The position numbers and the translations under genes were made by a program. Shown here piece after piece: positions 28,274 through 36,825 of a stretch of DNA of 64,000 nt. The stretch is from assembly GCF_040750395.1 (NCBI RefSeq), contig NZ_JBFLVD010000014.1, forward strand, positions 186,001 through 250,000, read 5' to 3'. The notes under the pieces are model-generated. The model searched no databases. It had not been told where the DNA came from and saw only the letters and a list, made by a program, of their open reading frames with translations. The number at the start of each line of letters is the position of its first letter. Positions within the stretch are counted from its first letter, which is position 1. This stretch comes from Scandinavium sp002470465. Its GTDB lineage: Bacteria > Pseudomonadota > Gammaproteobacteria > Enterobacterales > Enterobacteriaceae.

Positions 28274-29095
28274 ATGAGCGATATGCACTCGCTGCTGGTA
28301 GCGGCTATCCTGGGTGTTGTCGAGGGACTGACGGAGTTTTTACCTGTTTCCAGCACCGGCCATATGATTATTGTCGGCCATTTGCTGGGTTTTGAGGGCG
28401 AAACAGCAAACACGTTTGAGGTGGTTATCCAGTTAGGATCGATCCTTGCGGTGGTGGTGATGTTCTGGCGTCGTCTGTTTGGTCTGATCGGCATCCATTT
28501 TGGTCGTCCACCGGTGCATGAAGGTATGGGGACAGGTCGCCTGTCGCTGATTCACGTGCTGCTGGCGATGATCCCGGCGGTGGTGCTTGGGCTGGTGTTG
28601 CACGATGCCATTAAATCGCTCTTCAACCCGGTAAACGTGATGTATGCGCTGGTGGTCGGCGGCGTGCTGCTGATTGCCGCTGAGCTGCTGAAGCCGAAAG
28701 AGCCGCGCGCAATGGGCCTGGATGATATGACTTACCTTCAGGCGTTTGCTATCGGCTGCTTCCAGTGTCTGGCGCTGTGGCCGGGCTTCTCCCGCTCGGG
28801 TTCCACCATCGCGGGCGGGATGCTGCTTGGCGTGAGCCGCTATGCGGCGGCAGAGTTTTCCTTCCTGCTGGCGGTGCCGATGATGATGGGCGCGACGGCG
28901 CTCGATCTCTATAAGAGCATCGGTTTCCTGACCAGCTCTGATATTCCGATGTTTGCCGTAGGCTTTGTGAGTGCGTTCGTGGTGGCGCTGTTTGCCATCA
29001 AAACCTTCCTGCACATCATCAAACGCATCACCTTTATTCCGTTCGCTATCTACCGCTTTGTCGTGGCGGCAGCGGTCTACGCGGTGTTTATGTAA
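28274..29095 (+). CDS. uppP: Undecaprenyl-diphosphate phosphatase
   Basis: 273 residues, polytopic inner-membrane protein. It carries the two BacA signatures, EGLTEFLPVSSTGH and PGFSRSGST, which form the active site. It recycles the undecaprenyl carrier for peptidoglycan and O-antigen synthesis; overexpression gives bacitracin resistance. Its end overlaps the convergent cca gene by 8 bases. Confidence 0.97.
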   Translation: MSDMHSLLVAAILGVVEGLTEFLPVSSTGHMIIVGHLLGFEGETANTFEVVIQLGSILAVVVMFWRRLFGLIGIHFGRPPVHEGMGTGRLSLIHVLLAMIPAVVLGLVLHDAIKSLFNPVNVMYALVVGGVLLIAAELLKPKEPRAMGLDDMTYLQAFAIGCFQCLALWPGFSRSGSTIAGGMLLGVSRYAAAEFSFLLAVPMMMGATALDLYKSIGFLTSSDIPMFAVGFVSAFVVALFAIKTFLHIIKRITFIPFAIYRFVVAAAVYAVFM

Positions 29096-30326
29096 CCTGC
29101 GGACAGCGTTTGTCCTTCCACTGCGCGACGGCGTCAATGCGGCGTCGCGTCAGTTCTTCCCGCACTTCAGGCCCCTTGAATCCTGCCTCAATCACCGGTT
29201 TTGTCGGCACGGATTTCGTTATCTCCCACGCTTCGCGCAACAGACGCCCCTGCGGATAATCGCAGGCTTCAAACGTGGTGCGTCCGCGCACGTCGGCTTC
29301 GCTGGTGAGCGCCAGCTGCTCGACCCGCTGCGGTTTGCGCCAGGCATCCAGGGAGTCAAAGAGCTTCACGATCGTCGCCGGTTTGAGAATGGGCAGGGTG
29401 TGAATGAGGTCGTGGAATTCCGCCACCAGTTTCGCCAGATCGCGCATCTCGTTAGGCACGCGTAACCGGGCGCAAAGCTGTTCGACAAGCTTTACGCCAG
29501 CCAGGCCGTGGCCATGGTGGCGCGGCCAGAACTCTTTTGGCGTGAGTGCCTTACCGAGATCGTGGCACAGCGTGGCGAAGCGTACGTCAACGGCTGGCGT
29601 CAGCATTGCTGCCATCGTCAACGTCATCAGCGTATGTACGCCGGTGTCGATTTCAGGGTGCCATTTGGCTGGCGCGGGCACGCCGTATAGCGCATCAATT
29701 TCCGGAAAGAGTACCTTTAACGCACCGCAGTCGCGCAGCGTCTGGAAGAATACCTGCGGGTTTCGTGTGCTCAGTGCGTTCTCGGTTTCTTTCCATACGC
29801 GTTCCGGCGTGAGATGTTCAAGCTCACCTGCGGCGGTCATGTCGCGCATCAGCGTCATGGTTTCATCGGCGATGCGGAAACTCAAATGCGCGTAGCGGGC
29901 GGCAAACCGCGCCACGCGCAGTACGCGAAGCGGATCTTCACTGAAAGCCGGGGAAACATGGCGCAGCAGGCGGTTTTGCAGATCGGCCTGACCGTGATAC
30001 GGGTCGATAATATCGCCGCTTTCGTCCTGGGCAAGGGCGTTAACGGTCAGGTCGCGGCGCTGTAAATCCTGCTCCAGCGTAACGTCCGGAGCGGCGTAGC
30101 AGGTGAAACCGGTATAGCCTGAACCGGATTTTCGCTCGGTGCGGGCGAGGGCGTACTCTTCGTGAGTTTTCGGATGGAGAAAAACAGGAAAATCGCGACC
30201 TACCTGCTGGTAGCCCGCGTCGAGTATTTGCTGTGGGGTGGCGCCGACAACGACCCAATCTTTGTCTTTGACCGGCAGGCCTAACAACGCATCACGTACT
30301 GCACCACCGACCAGATATGTCTTCAC
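29088..30326 (-). CDS. cca: CCA-adding tRNA nucleotidyltransferase
   Basis: 412 residues. The N-terminal class II nucleotidyltransferase has GGAVRDALLG and the DKDW catalytic region. A central domain (RRDLTVNA, FAARYAHLSF) precedes a C-terminal HD phosphohydrolase domain (FATLCHDLGKAL). It builds or repairs the 3' CCA of tRNAs. It overlaps uppP on the opposite strand by 8 bases, as in related genomes. Confidence 0.97.
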   Translation of the reverse strand: MKTYLVGGAVRDALLGLPVKDKDWVVVGATPQQILDAGYQQVGRDFPVFLHPKTHEEYALARTERKSGSGYTGFTCYAAPDVTLEQDLQRRDLTVNALAQDESGDIIDPYHGQADLQNRLLRHVSPAFSEDPLRVLRVARFAARYAHLSFRIADETMTLMRDMTAAGELEHLTPERVWKETENALSTRNPQVFFQTLRDCGALKVLFPEIDALYGVPAPAKWHPEIDTGVHTLMTLTMAAMLTPAVDVRFATLCHDLGKALTPKEFWPRHHGHGLAGVKLVEQLCARLRVPNEMRDLAKLVAEFHDLIHTLPILKPATIVKLFDSLDAWRKPQRVEQLALTSEADVRGRTTFEACDYPQGRLLREAWEITKSVPTKPVIEAGFKGPEVREELTRRRIDAVAQWKDKRCPQVT

Positions 30327-30406
30327 GCCAACCTTCTCCCCTCACTGTTTTATCTGCTGATAATACGTAAGTGTAGAGGAGATGGCTAATCAGGCCGATG
30401 CTGGCA

Positions 30407-31027
30407 TCAGTTCATCCAGCGATCGTTGCGTTTGCGGCTTGGCACCAGGCGCGGCAAAACCAGACCCAGAATCAGGCCTACGCCGAGCACACCGCCGCCG
30501 TACATAAACCACTGCATGATGATGGTGCGCTGCTTGTCATCGAGCTGCAGATTGGCGGCATTCACCTTTTTCTGCGCCACGATAAGCTCGTTTTTCAGCT
30601 TCTGGTTTTCGGCTTTCAGGCTGTTGATGACGCTGTCGCTTCCGGCGACTTTTTTCTGCATGTCTGCCGTGCGTTGGTTCCAGGTACCGTCAATATTGTT
30701 CAGCTTGTCGGTCAGGGTTTTGACCTGGTTTTCGAGATCCGGTACGCGAGTTTTGAAGCTCGGTTCGCTTTTCAGCTCTTTCAGCGGGATCCATGCGGTA
30801 CGGCCGTTGCTGTCGCGCACCTGGCCATACTGGGTGTTTTCATTGGTCTGCAGCAGGGTGACGGCTTCACCGGCGGTGACGGTGCCCGCAAGGCGATAGT
30901 TGTCGCCGGGACCGCTGCGTACCCAGGTATTCAGCTCATCAGAAACGTAGCGAGTTTCTTCCGCGTGAACGGCAGCAGAAGCGCTAAGGGCAAGTAAAGT
31001 TAATCCAACCAGGCGTAATTTAAGCAT
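30407..31027 (-). CDS. ygiM: YgiM, SH3-domain membrane protein
   Basis: 206 residues: signal peptide (about 1-22), a bacterial SH3 domain (about 23-90, TWVRSGPGDNYRLAG), a coiled coil (about 100-165), and a C-terminal membrane helix (about 170-192) followed by a basic tail. This is the TIGR04211-type architecture of E. coli YgiM, whose exact function is not settled. It is divergent from ygiF. Confidence 0.9.
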   Translation of the reverse strand: MLKLRLVGLTLLALSASAAVHAEETRYVSDELNTWVRSGPGDNYRLAGTVTAGEAVTLLQTNENTQYGQVRDSNGRTAWIPLKELKSEPSFKTRVPDLENQVKTLTDKLNNIDGTWNQRTADMQKKVAGSDSVINSLKAENQKLKNELIVAQKKVNAANLQLDDKQRTIIMQWFMYGGGVLGVGLILGLVLPRLVPSRKRNDRWMN

Positions 31028-31225
31028 CGGGTCTTCGTTATTTTCATAAAGTGAGTCGATAGTAAAGGCATCAGTCTGACGATGCCAGGCATTCTACGGC
31101 AATCAGAATCGTCCAGGAGGCGATTGCATGGCAAAGTACCGCGAAATACACTCTACTGACAAAAAAGATGCGCGGAAGTTCGGCGTAACGATCAATCAAG
31201 GCTTCGCAACCATAAGAAATCAGTC

Positions 31226-32140
31226 ATGGATCAGGAAATCGAATTAAAGTTCATCGTTGAGCAGCACGGCGTGGAGACGCTGCGCCGGCAGCTCAATACC
31301 CTCACCACGGAACACATTCCGGCGGCACAGCTTCTCAATATCTATTACGAAACCGCCGACAGCTGGCTGCGTCGTCACGACATGGGGCTACGCATTCGTG
31401 GCCACAACGGCCGCTATGAAATGACGATGAAAATTGCCGGGAAAGTGGTGGGCGGCCTGCACTCGCGACCTGAATACAATATCGACCTCGATAACGCCGA
31501 ACTGGCGCTGGAAAAGCTGCCGGCTGAAGTCTGGCCGCAGGGTAAGCTGCCGCCGGAGCTGGCCTCGCAGGTGAAGCCGCTGTTCAGCACCGATTTTTAC
31601 CGCGAAAAGTGGCTGGTAAACCACAACCAGAGCCGGATTGAGCTGGCGCTGGATTTGGGCGACGTCAAAGCGGGCAACCATCAGGAGCCGATTTGTGAGC
31701 TGGAGCTGGAGCTGCTGCACGGCAGCGTGGACGATATTCTGGATTTGGCCAAACAGCTGATTTCCGTGGGCGTGCTGCGTCAGGGTAGCCTCAGTAAGGC
31801 GGCTCGCGGTTACCACCTGGCGGCAGGTAATGCAGAACGTACTCTGAAAAAAGCTGAATTTAAAGAACAGGATAACGCGGCTCTCGAAGCGGCGCTGGCG
31901 CACTGGCAGTATCATGAAGAGCTCTGGCTGCGCGGCAACGCTGAGGCGAAAGCTGAAGTGCTGAAGGCGGTGGCGTTTATCCGTGACGCTCTCCAGCGCG
32001 AACACGAAATGGCTGCCGCGCAAATGGCGCAAATTGGCGAAGCGATTGTCAGCGCATCCGATGCGAAGAGTGCTGCCTTTAAGCCGCAAATCGCGCAGGC
32101 CAAACTGATGCTGACGGCTTTTCTGGTCACCGGACGATAA
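31226..32140 (+). CDS. ygiF: YgiF inorganic triphosphatase, shortened C-terminus
   Basis: 304 residues. The N-terminal CYTH domain (about 1-200) is complete: EIELKF at the start, RIRG, EICELELEL-type acidic strands, and the SKAARGY end. It hydrolyses inorganic triphosphate. The helical CHAD domain that follows in E. coli (433 residues in total) is reduced to about 90 residues and lacks the FGG...RKASTHLRD segment. The stop lies 17 bases before glnE, so the truncation looks like an old in-frame loss rather than a recent frameshift. Catalysis should persist; any polyphosphate binding by CHAD is doubtful. Confidence 0.9.
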   Translation: MDQEIELKFIVEQHGVETLRRQLNTLTTEHIPAAQLLNIYYETADSWLRRHDMGLRIRGHNGRYEMTMKIAGKVVGGLHSRPEYNIDLDNAELALEKLPAEVWPQGKLPPELASQVKPLFSTDFYREKWLVNHNQSRIELALDLGDVKAGNHQEPICELELELLHGSVDDILDLAKQLISVGVLRQGSLSKAARGYHLAAGNAERTLKKAEFKEQDNAALEAALAHWQYHEELWLRGNAEAKAEVLKAVAFIRDALQREHEMAAAQMAQIGEAIVSASDAKSAAFKPQIAQAKLMLTAFLVTGR

Positions 32141-32157
32141 CTTTCACGAGGGCAGTC

Positions 32158-34998
32158 ATGACGCCGTTTTCTTTGCAGTTAGAGCAGCAGTGGCAGACGG
32201 TGATTGACCGACTGCCGGCAGATTTCCCGTCTATGCCGCTGAGCCAGCAGGCGCAGGCGGCGATGGCCTTCAGTGATTTCATCAGCCAGAGCCTGGTCGC
32301 ACACCCGGAATGGCTGGGCGAGCTTGAAAACAGCCCACCGCTCGCTGACGAGTGGCAGCACTATGCCGCCTGGCTTCAGGAACGGCTTGCGAACGTCAGT
32401 GACGAAAATAGCCTGATGCGCGAGCTGCGCCTGTTTCGCCGCCGCATCATGGTGCGCATCGCCTGGTCACAGGCCCTGTCGCTGCACTCCACCGAAAGCA
32501 GTTTGCAACAGCTGAGCCATCTGGCAGAAACGCTGATCGTCAGCGCGCGCGACTGGATTTACGATGCCTGCTGCCGCGAATGGGGCACGCCCTGCAATGC
32601 CGAAGGCAAACCGCAGCCGCTGCTGATCCTTGGCATGGGCAAGCTCGGCGGTGGCGAACTTAATTTCTCCTCTGACATCGACCTTATTTTTGCCTGGCCG
32701 GAGCACGGTTCAACCCAGGGCGGGCGGCGTGAACTCGACAATGCCCAGTTCTTCACCCGCATGGGGCAGCGGCTTATCAAAGCGCTCGATCAGGCAACGA
32801 TGGACGGATTCGTGTATCGCGTGGACATGCGCCTGCGCCCGTTCGGCGAAAGCGGTCCGCTGGTGCTGAGCTTCGCCGCGCTGGAAGATTACTACCAGGA
32901 GCAGGGCCGCGACTGGGAACGCTATGCGATGGTCAAGGCCCGCATCATGGGCGACCGGGAAGGCCTCTACGTCGATGAGCTGCGCGCCATGCTGCGGCCC
33001 TTTGTTTTCCGCCGCTATATCGACTTCAGCGTAATCCAGTCGCTGCGTAGCATGAAGAGGATGATCGCGCGTGAAGTTCGCCGTCGTGGCCTCAAAGACA
33101 ACATCAAGCTCGGCGCGGGCGGCATCCGTGAAATCGAGTTTATCGTTCAGGTGTTTCAGCTGATCCGCGGCGGGCGTGAGCCATCGCTTCAGGGCCGCTC
33201 GCTGCTGCCGACGCTGGAGGCCATCGATGCGCTGCATCTCCTGTCGGAAGGTGAAGCCGCGCAGCTGCGTGAAGCGTATCTTTTCCTGCGCCGACTGGAG
33301 AACCTGCTGCAAAGCATCAACGATGAGCAAACCCAGACCTTGCCGCAGGACGAGCTTAATCGCGCACGTCTGGCATGGGGCATGGATTTTGCCGACTGGG
33401 AAAGGCTCACTGAAGTACTGAACCAGCACATGGCCCAGGTGCGGCAGATCTTTAACGAGCTGATTGGCGACGACGAAGAAACCTCGGCGGATGAACAGCT
33501 CTCCGAGCACTGGCGCGAGCTGTGGCAGGATGCGCTACAGGAAGATGACACCACGCCGGTGCTGGCACATTTGGCAGACAGCGCCCGTCACCAGGTGCTG
33601 GCGCTGATCGCGGATTTCAAAAAAGAGCTGGATAAGCGCACCATTGGCCCGCGCGGGCGTCAGGTGCTGGATTCACTGATGCCGCATCTGTTGAGCGAAG
33701 TGTGCAGCCGGGAAGATGCCCCCGTTCCGCTGGCGCGCATCATGCCGCTGCTGACCGGTATTGTTACCCGAACGACCTATCTTGAATTACTGAGCGAATT
33801 TCCCGGCGCGCTGAAGCATCTGATTCGCCTTTGTGCCGCGTCGCCAATGGTTGCCAACCAGCTGGCACGCTATCCGTTGCTGCTTGATGAACTGCTGGAT
33901 CCGAATACGCTCTACCAGCCGACGGCGACCGACGCCTATCGCGACGAGCTGCGCCAGTATCTGCTGCGCGTGCCGGAAGAAGATGAAGAGCAGCAGCTGG
34001 AAGCGCTGCGCCAGTTCAAGCAGGCGCAATTGCTGCGCGTGGCGGCGGCTGATATCGCCGAAACGCTGCCGGTGATGAAAGTGAGCGATCACTTAACCTG
34101 GCTTGCGGAGGCAATGATCGATGCCGTCGTGCAGCAGGCCTGGACGCAGATGATCGCCCGCTATGGTCAACCGAAACACCTGTCAGAACGTCAGGGGCGC
34201 GGTTTTGCCGTGGTCGGGTACGGTAAGCTCGGTGGCTGGGAGCTTGGCTACAGTTCCGATCTCGATCTCGTTTTCCTTCACGACTGCCCGGCGGACGTGA
34301 TGACCGACGGCGAACGTGAAATTGACGGTCGACAGTTCTATCTGCGCCTCGCACAGCGCATCATGCACCTCTTCAGCACCCGCACTTCCTCGGGCATTCT
34401 GTACGAAGTGGACGCTCGCTTACGTCCTTCCGGTGCTGCAGGCATGCTGGTGACAACGACGGAGTCGTTCGCCGATTATCAGCGCAATGAAGCCTGGACC
34501 TGGGAGCATCAGGCACTCGTCCGGGCTCGCGTGGTGTATGGCGATCCGCAGCTTCAGGCGCAGTTTGACGCTATTCGTCGCGACGTACTGATGCTGCCGC
34601 GCGCAGGCGAGAAGCTGCAAACCGAAGTGCGGGAAATGCGTGAAAAAATGCGCGCGCATCTTGGCGGCAAACATCGCGATCGTTTTGATATTAAAGCGGA
34701 TGAGGGCGGTATCACCGATATTGAATTTATCACGCAGTATCTGGTGCTGCGTTTTGCCCACGATAAGCCGAAGCTGACGCGCTGGTCCGATAACGTGCGT
34801 ATCCTCGAGCTGCTGGCGCAAAACGACATTATGGATGAACAGGAAGCGCTGGCGCTGAGCCAGGCATACACGACGCTTCGCGATGCGCTGCATCATCTGG
34901 CCCTGCAGGAAGAAGCGGGGAACGTGGCGCTGGATGCATTTACGGCAGAGCGTGAGCTGGTTGCCGCCTCATGGCGGAAATGGCTGGTAATGCCCTGA
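32158..34998 (+). CDS. glnE: Glutamine synthetase adenylyltransferase/deadenylase
   Basis: 946 residues, the E. coli length. There are two nucleotidyltransferase domains: GMGKLGGGELNFSSDIDL (deadenylylation, N-terminal half) and GYGKLGGWELGYSSDLDL (adenylylation, C-terminal half), each with its DxD pair. The enzyme adds or removes AMP on glutamine synthetase in response to PII proteins. It follows ygiF closely and is probably cotranscribed with it. Confidence 0.98.
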   Translation: MTPFSLQLEQQWQTVIDRLPADFPSMPLSQQAQAAMAFSDFISQSLVAHPEWLGELENSPPLADEWQHYAAWLQERLANVSDENSLMRELRLFRRRIMVRIAWSQALSLHSTESSLQQLSHLAETLIVSARDWIYDACCREWGTPCNAEGKPQPLLILGMGKLGGGELNFSSDIDLIFAWPEHGSTQGGRRELDNAQFFTRMGQRLIKALDQATMDGFVYRVDMRLRPFGESGPLVLSFAALEDYYQEQGRDWERYAMVKARIMGDREGLYVDELRAMLRPFVFRRYIDFSVIQSLRSMKRMIAREVRRRGLKDNIKLGAGGIREIEFIVQVFQLIRGGREPSLQGRSLLPTLEAIDALHLLSEGEAAQLREAYLFLRRLENLLQSINDEQTQTLPQDELNRARLAWGMDFADWERLTEVLNQHMAQVRQIFNELIGDDEETSADEQLSEHWRELWQDALQEDDTTPVLAHLADSARHQVLALIADFKKELDKRTIGPRGRQVLDSLMPHLLSEVCSREDAPVPLARIMPLLTGIVTRTTYLELLSEFPGALKHLIRLCAASPMVANQLARYPLLLDELLDPNTLYQPTATDAYRDELRQYLLRVPEEDEEQQLEALRQFKQAQLLRVAAADIAETLPVMKVSDHLTWLAEAMIDAVVQQAWTQMIARYGQPKHLSERQGRGFAVVGYGKLGGWELGYSSDLDLVFLHDCPADVMTDGEREIDGRQFYLRLAQRIMHLFSTRTSSGILYEVDARLRPSGAAGMLVTTTESFADYQRNEAWTWEHQALVRARVVYGDPQLQAQFDAIRRDVLMLPRAGEKLQTEVREMREKMRAHLGGKHRDRFDIKADEGGITDIEFITQYLVLRFAHDKPKLTRWSDNVRILELLAQNDIMDEQEALALSQAYTTLRDALHHLALQEEAGNVALDAFTAERELVAASWRKWLVMP

Positions 34999-35045
34999 GT
35001 TATGCTATTATCGCGCGCAATTGATGAATCTTTCAGGAGTCTGGA

Positions 35046-36479
35046 ATGAAAGTAACGCTGCCAGAGTTTGAACGTGCAGGGGTGATGGTTGTCGGCGACG
35101 TAATGCTGGATCGCTACTGGTATGGCCCGACGAGCCGCATTTCTCCGGAGGCCCCGGTGCCGGTGGTGAAAGTGGATACCATTGAGGAACGCCCTGGCGG
35201 CGCGGCGAACGTGGCGATGAACATTGCTTCACTGGGCGCTAACTCCCGCCTGGTTGGCCTGACGGGCATCGACGATGCGGCACGCGCGTTGAGCAAAGCG
35301 CTGGCGGACGTCAACGTGAAATGTGATTTCGTTTCGGTGCCGACGCACCCGACCATCACTAAGCTGCGCGTACTTTCCCGCAACCAGCAGCTGATTCGTC
35401 TGGACTTCGAAGAAGGCTTTGCCGGCGTTGACCCTCAACCGATGCATGAACGCATCCAGCAGGCGCTGGGCCATATTGGGGCGCTGGTGCTCTCCGATTA
35501 CGCTAAAGGCGCGCTGGAAAGCGTGCAGGCAATGATTCAGCTGGCGCGTAAAGCGGGCGTCCCGGTGCTGATCGATCCGAAAGGCACTGAGTTTGAACGC
35601 TATCGCGGCGCGACGCTGCTGACGCCTAACCTGTCTGAGTTTGAAGCCGTGGCCGGGAAGTGCAAGAGTGAAGCAGAAATCGTTGAGCGCGGCATGAAAG
35701 TGATCGCCGACTATGAGCTTTCTGCGCTGCTGGTGACCCGTTCCGAGCAGGGCATGACGCTGTTGCAGCCGGGCAAAGCGCCGCTGCATATGCCGACTCA
35801 GGCGCAGGAAGTGTATGACGTAACCGGTGCGGGCGACACGGTGATTGGTGTGCTGGCGGCAACGCTCGCAGCCGGGAATTCACTGGAAGAAGCGTGCTTC
35901 TTCGCGAACGCCGCAGCAGGCGTTGTCGTCGGCAAACTCGGGACGTCCACCGTTTCGCCGATCGAGCTGGAAAACGCCGTGCGTGGCCGTGCCGATACCG
36001 GATTTGGCGTGATGAGCGAAGACGAACTGAAGCAGGCTGTTGCCGCTGCCCGCAAGCGCGGTGAAAAAGTCGTGATGACCAACGGCGTGTTCGACATTCT
36101 GCACGCCGGTCACGTCTCCTATCTTTCGAACGCGCGTAAGCTTGGCGATCGCCTGATTGTTGCGGTGAACAGCGATGCGTCCACCAAACGCCTGAAGGGG
36201 GAAACCCGTCCGGTGAACCCGCTTGAACAGCGCATGATCGTGCTGGGCGCGCTGGAGTCCGTTGACTGGGTCGTTTCGTTTGAGGAAGACACGCCTCAGC
36301 GCCTTATCGCGGGCATTCTGCCGGATCTGCTGGTAAAAGGCGGTGACTACAAGCCAGATCAAATCGCGGGCAGCGAGGAAGTCTGGGCGAACGGCGGCGA
36401 AGTGATGGTGCTCAACTTTGAAGACGGTTGTTCAACCACGAATATTATTAAGCGCATTCAGCAGGACAGCGACCGCTAA
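35046..36479 (+). CDS. hldE: Bifunctional heptose 7-phosphate kinase / heptose 1-phosphate adenylyltransferase
   Basis: 477 residues. The N-terminal ribokinase-type kinase (about 1-318) has the RPGGAANVAMN substrate loop and DVTGAGDTVIG catalytic signature. The C-terminal cytidylyltransferase-fold domain (about 340-477) has TNGVFDILHAGHVSYL. It performs two steps of ADP-heptose synthesis for the lipopolysaccharide inner core. A terminator follows. Confidence 0.98.
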   Translation: MKVTLPEFERAGVMVVGDVMLDRYWYGPTSRISPEAPVPVVKVDTIEERPGGAANVAMNIASLGANSRLVGLTGIDDAARALSKALADVNVKCDFVSVPTHPTITKLRVLSRNQQLIRLDFEEGFAGVDPQPMHERIQQALGHIGALVLSDYAKGALESVQAMIQLARKAGVPVLIDPKGTEFERYRGATLLTPNLSEFEAVAGKCKSEAEIVERGMKVIADYELSALLVTRSEQGMTLLQPGKAPLHMPTQAQEVYDVTGAGDTVIGVLAATLAAGNSLEEACFFANAAAGVVVGKLGTSTVSPIELENAVRGRADTGFGVMSEDELKQAVAAARKRGEKVVMTNGVFDILHAGHVSYLSNARKLGDRLIVAVNSDASTKRLKGETRPVNPLEQRMIVLGALESVDWVVSFEEDTPQRLIAGILPDLLVKGGDYKPDQIAGSEEVWANGGEVMVLNFEDGCSTTNIIKRIQQDSDR

Positions 36480-36494
36480 GCCTCTATTCACGCC

Positions 36495-36526
36495 AAAAGC
36501 GCCCCGCCAGAGGGGCGCTTTTTTTT
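36495..36526 (+). terminator. Rho-independent terminator of hldE
   Basis: AAAAGCGCCCC pairs with GGGGCGCTTTT around a short loop and is followed by further T residues, 15 bases after the stop. Confidence 0.93.
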
Positions 36527-36825
36527 GGGCGCTCTCCCGTCCCGGCACCAAAAACGCCCTTCATCTCTGTATCTGCGACGCTTATCAAATTTTAACTTAT
36601 TGATAACTTTCGTTTGCTGGTATTGCAACTATCATTAACATTCATCTGATTCCTGAATGCTGGCACAGATATTTACCTAGGAAAATTTAGGATAAGTGTT
36701 TGTGTATATAAAATTCTTATTATTTTTGACTTGTTCATGCATTTCTTAAGTTTTGTGCTTTTTTGTGGTTGTTAACGCTATGTCTTGCGCATTTTTACGG
36801 AATTTTGTGTTTTTGGGGTGATACA
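36527..36825 (+). promoter_or_regulatory. AT-rich upstream region of the autotransporter gene
   Basis: About 300 bases, strongly AT-rich, with TATATAAAAT near 36704-36713 and TTGACT at 36728-36733 but no well-spaced -35/-10 pair. I see no GATC sites, so Dam/OxyR-type phase variation as at agn43 looks unlikely. AT-richness fits silencing by H-NS (inference). Confidence 0.4.

Noticed and set aside
36527..36825. Dam/OxyR phase variation of the autotransporter
   Set aside because: No cluster of GATC sites is seen in the upstream region.
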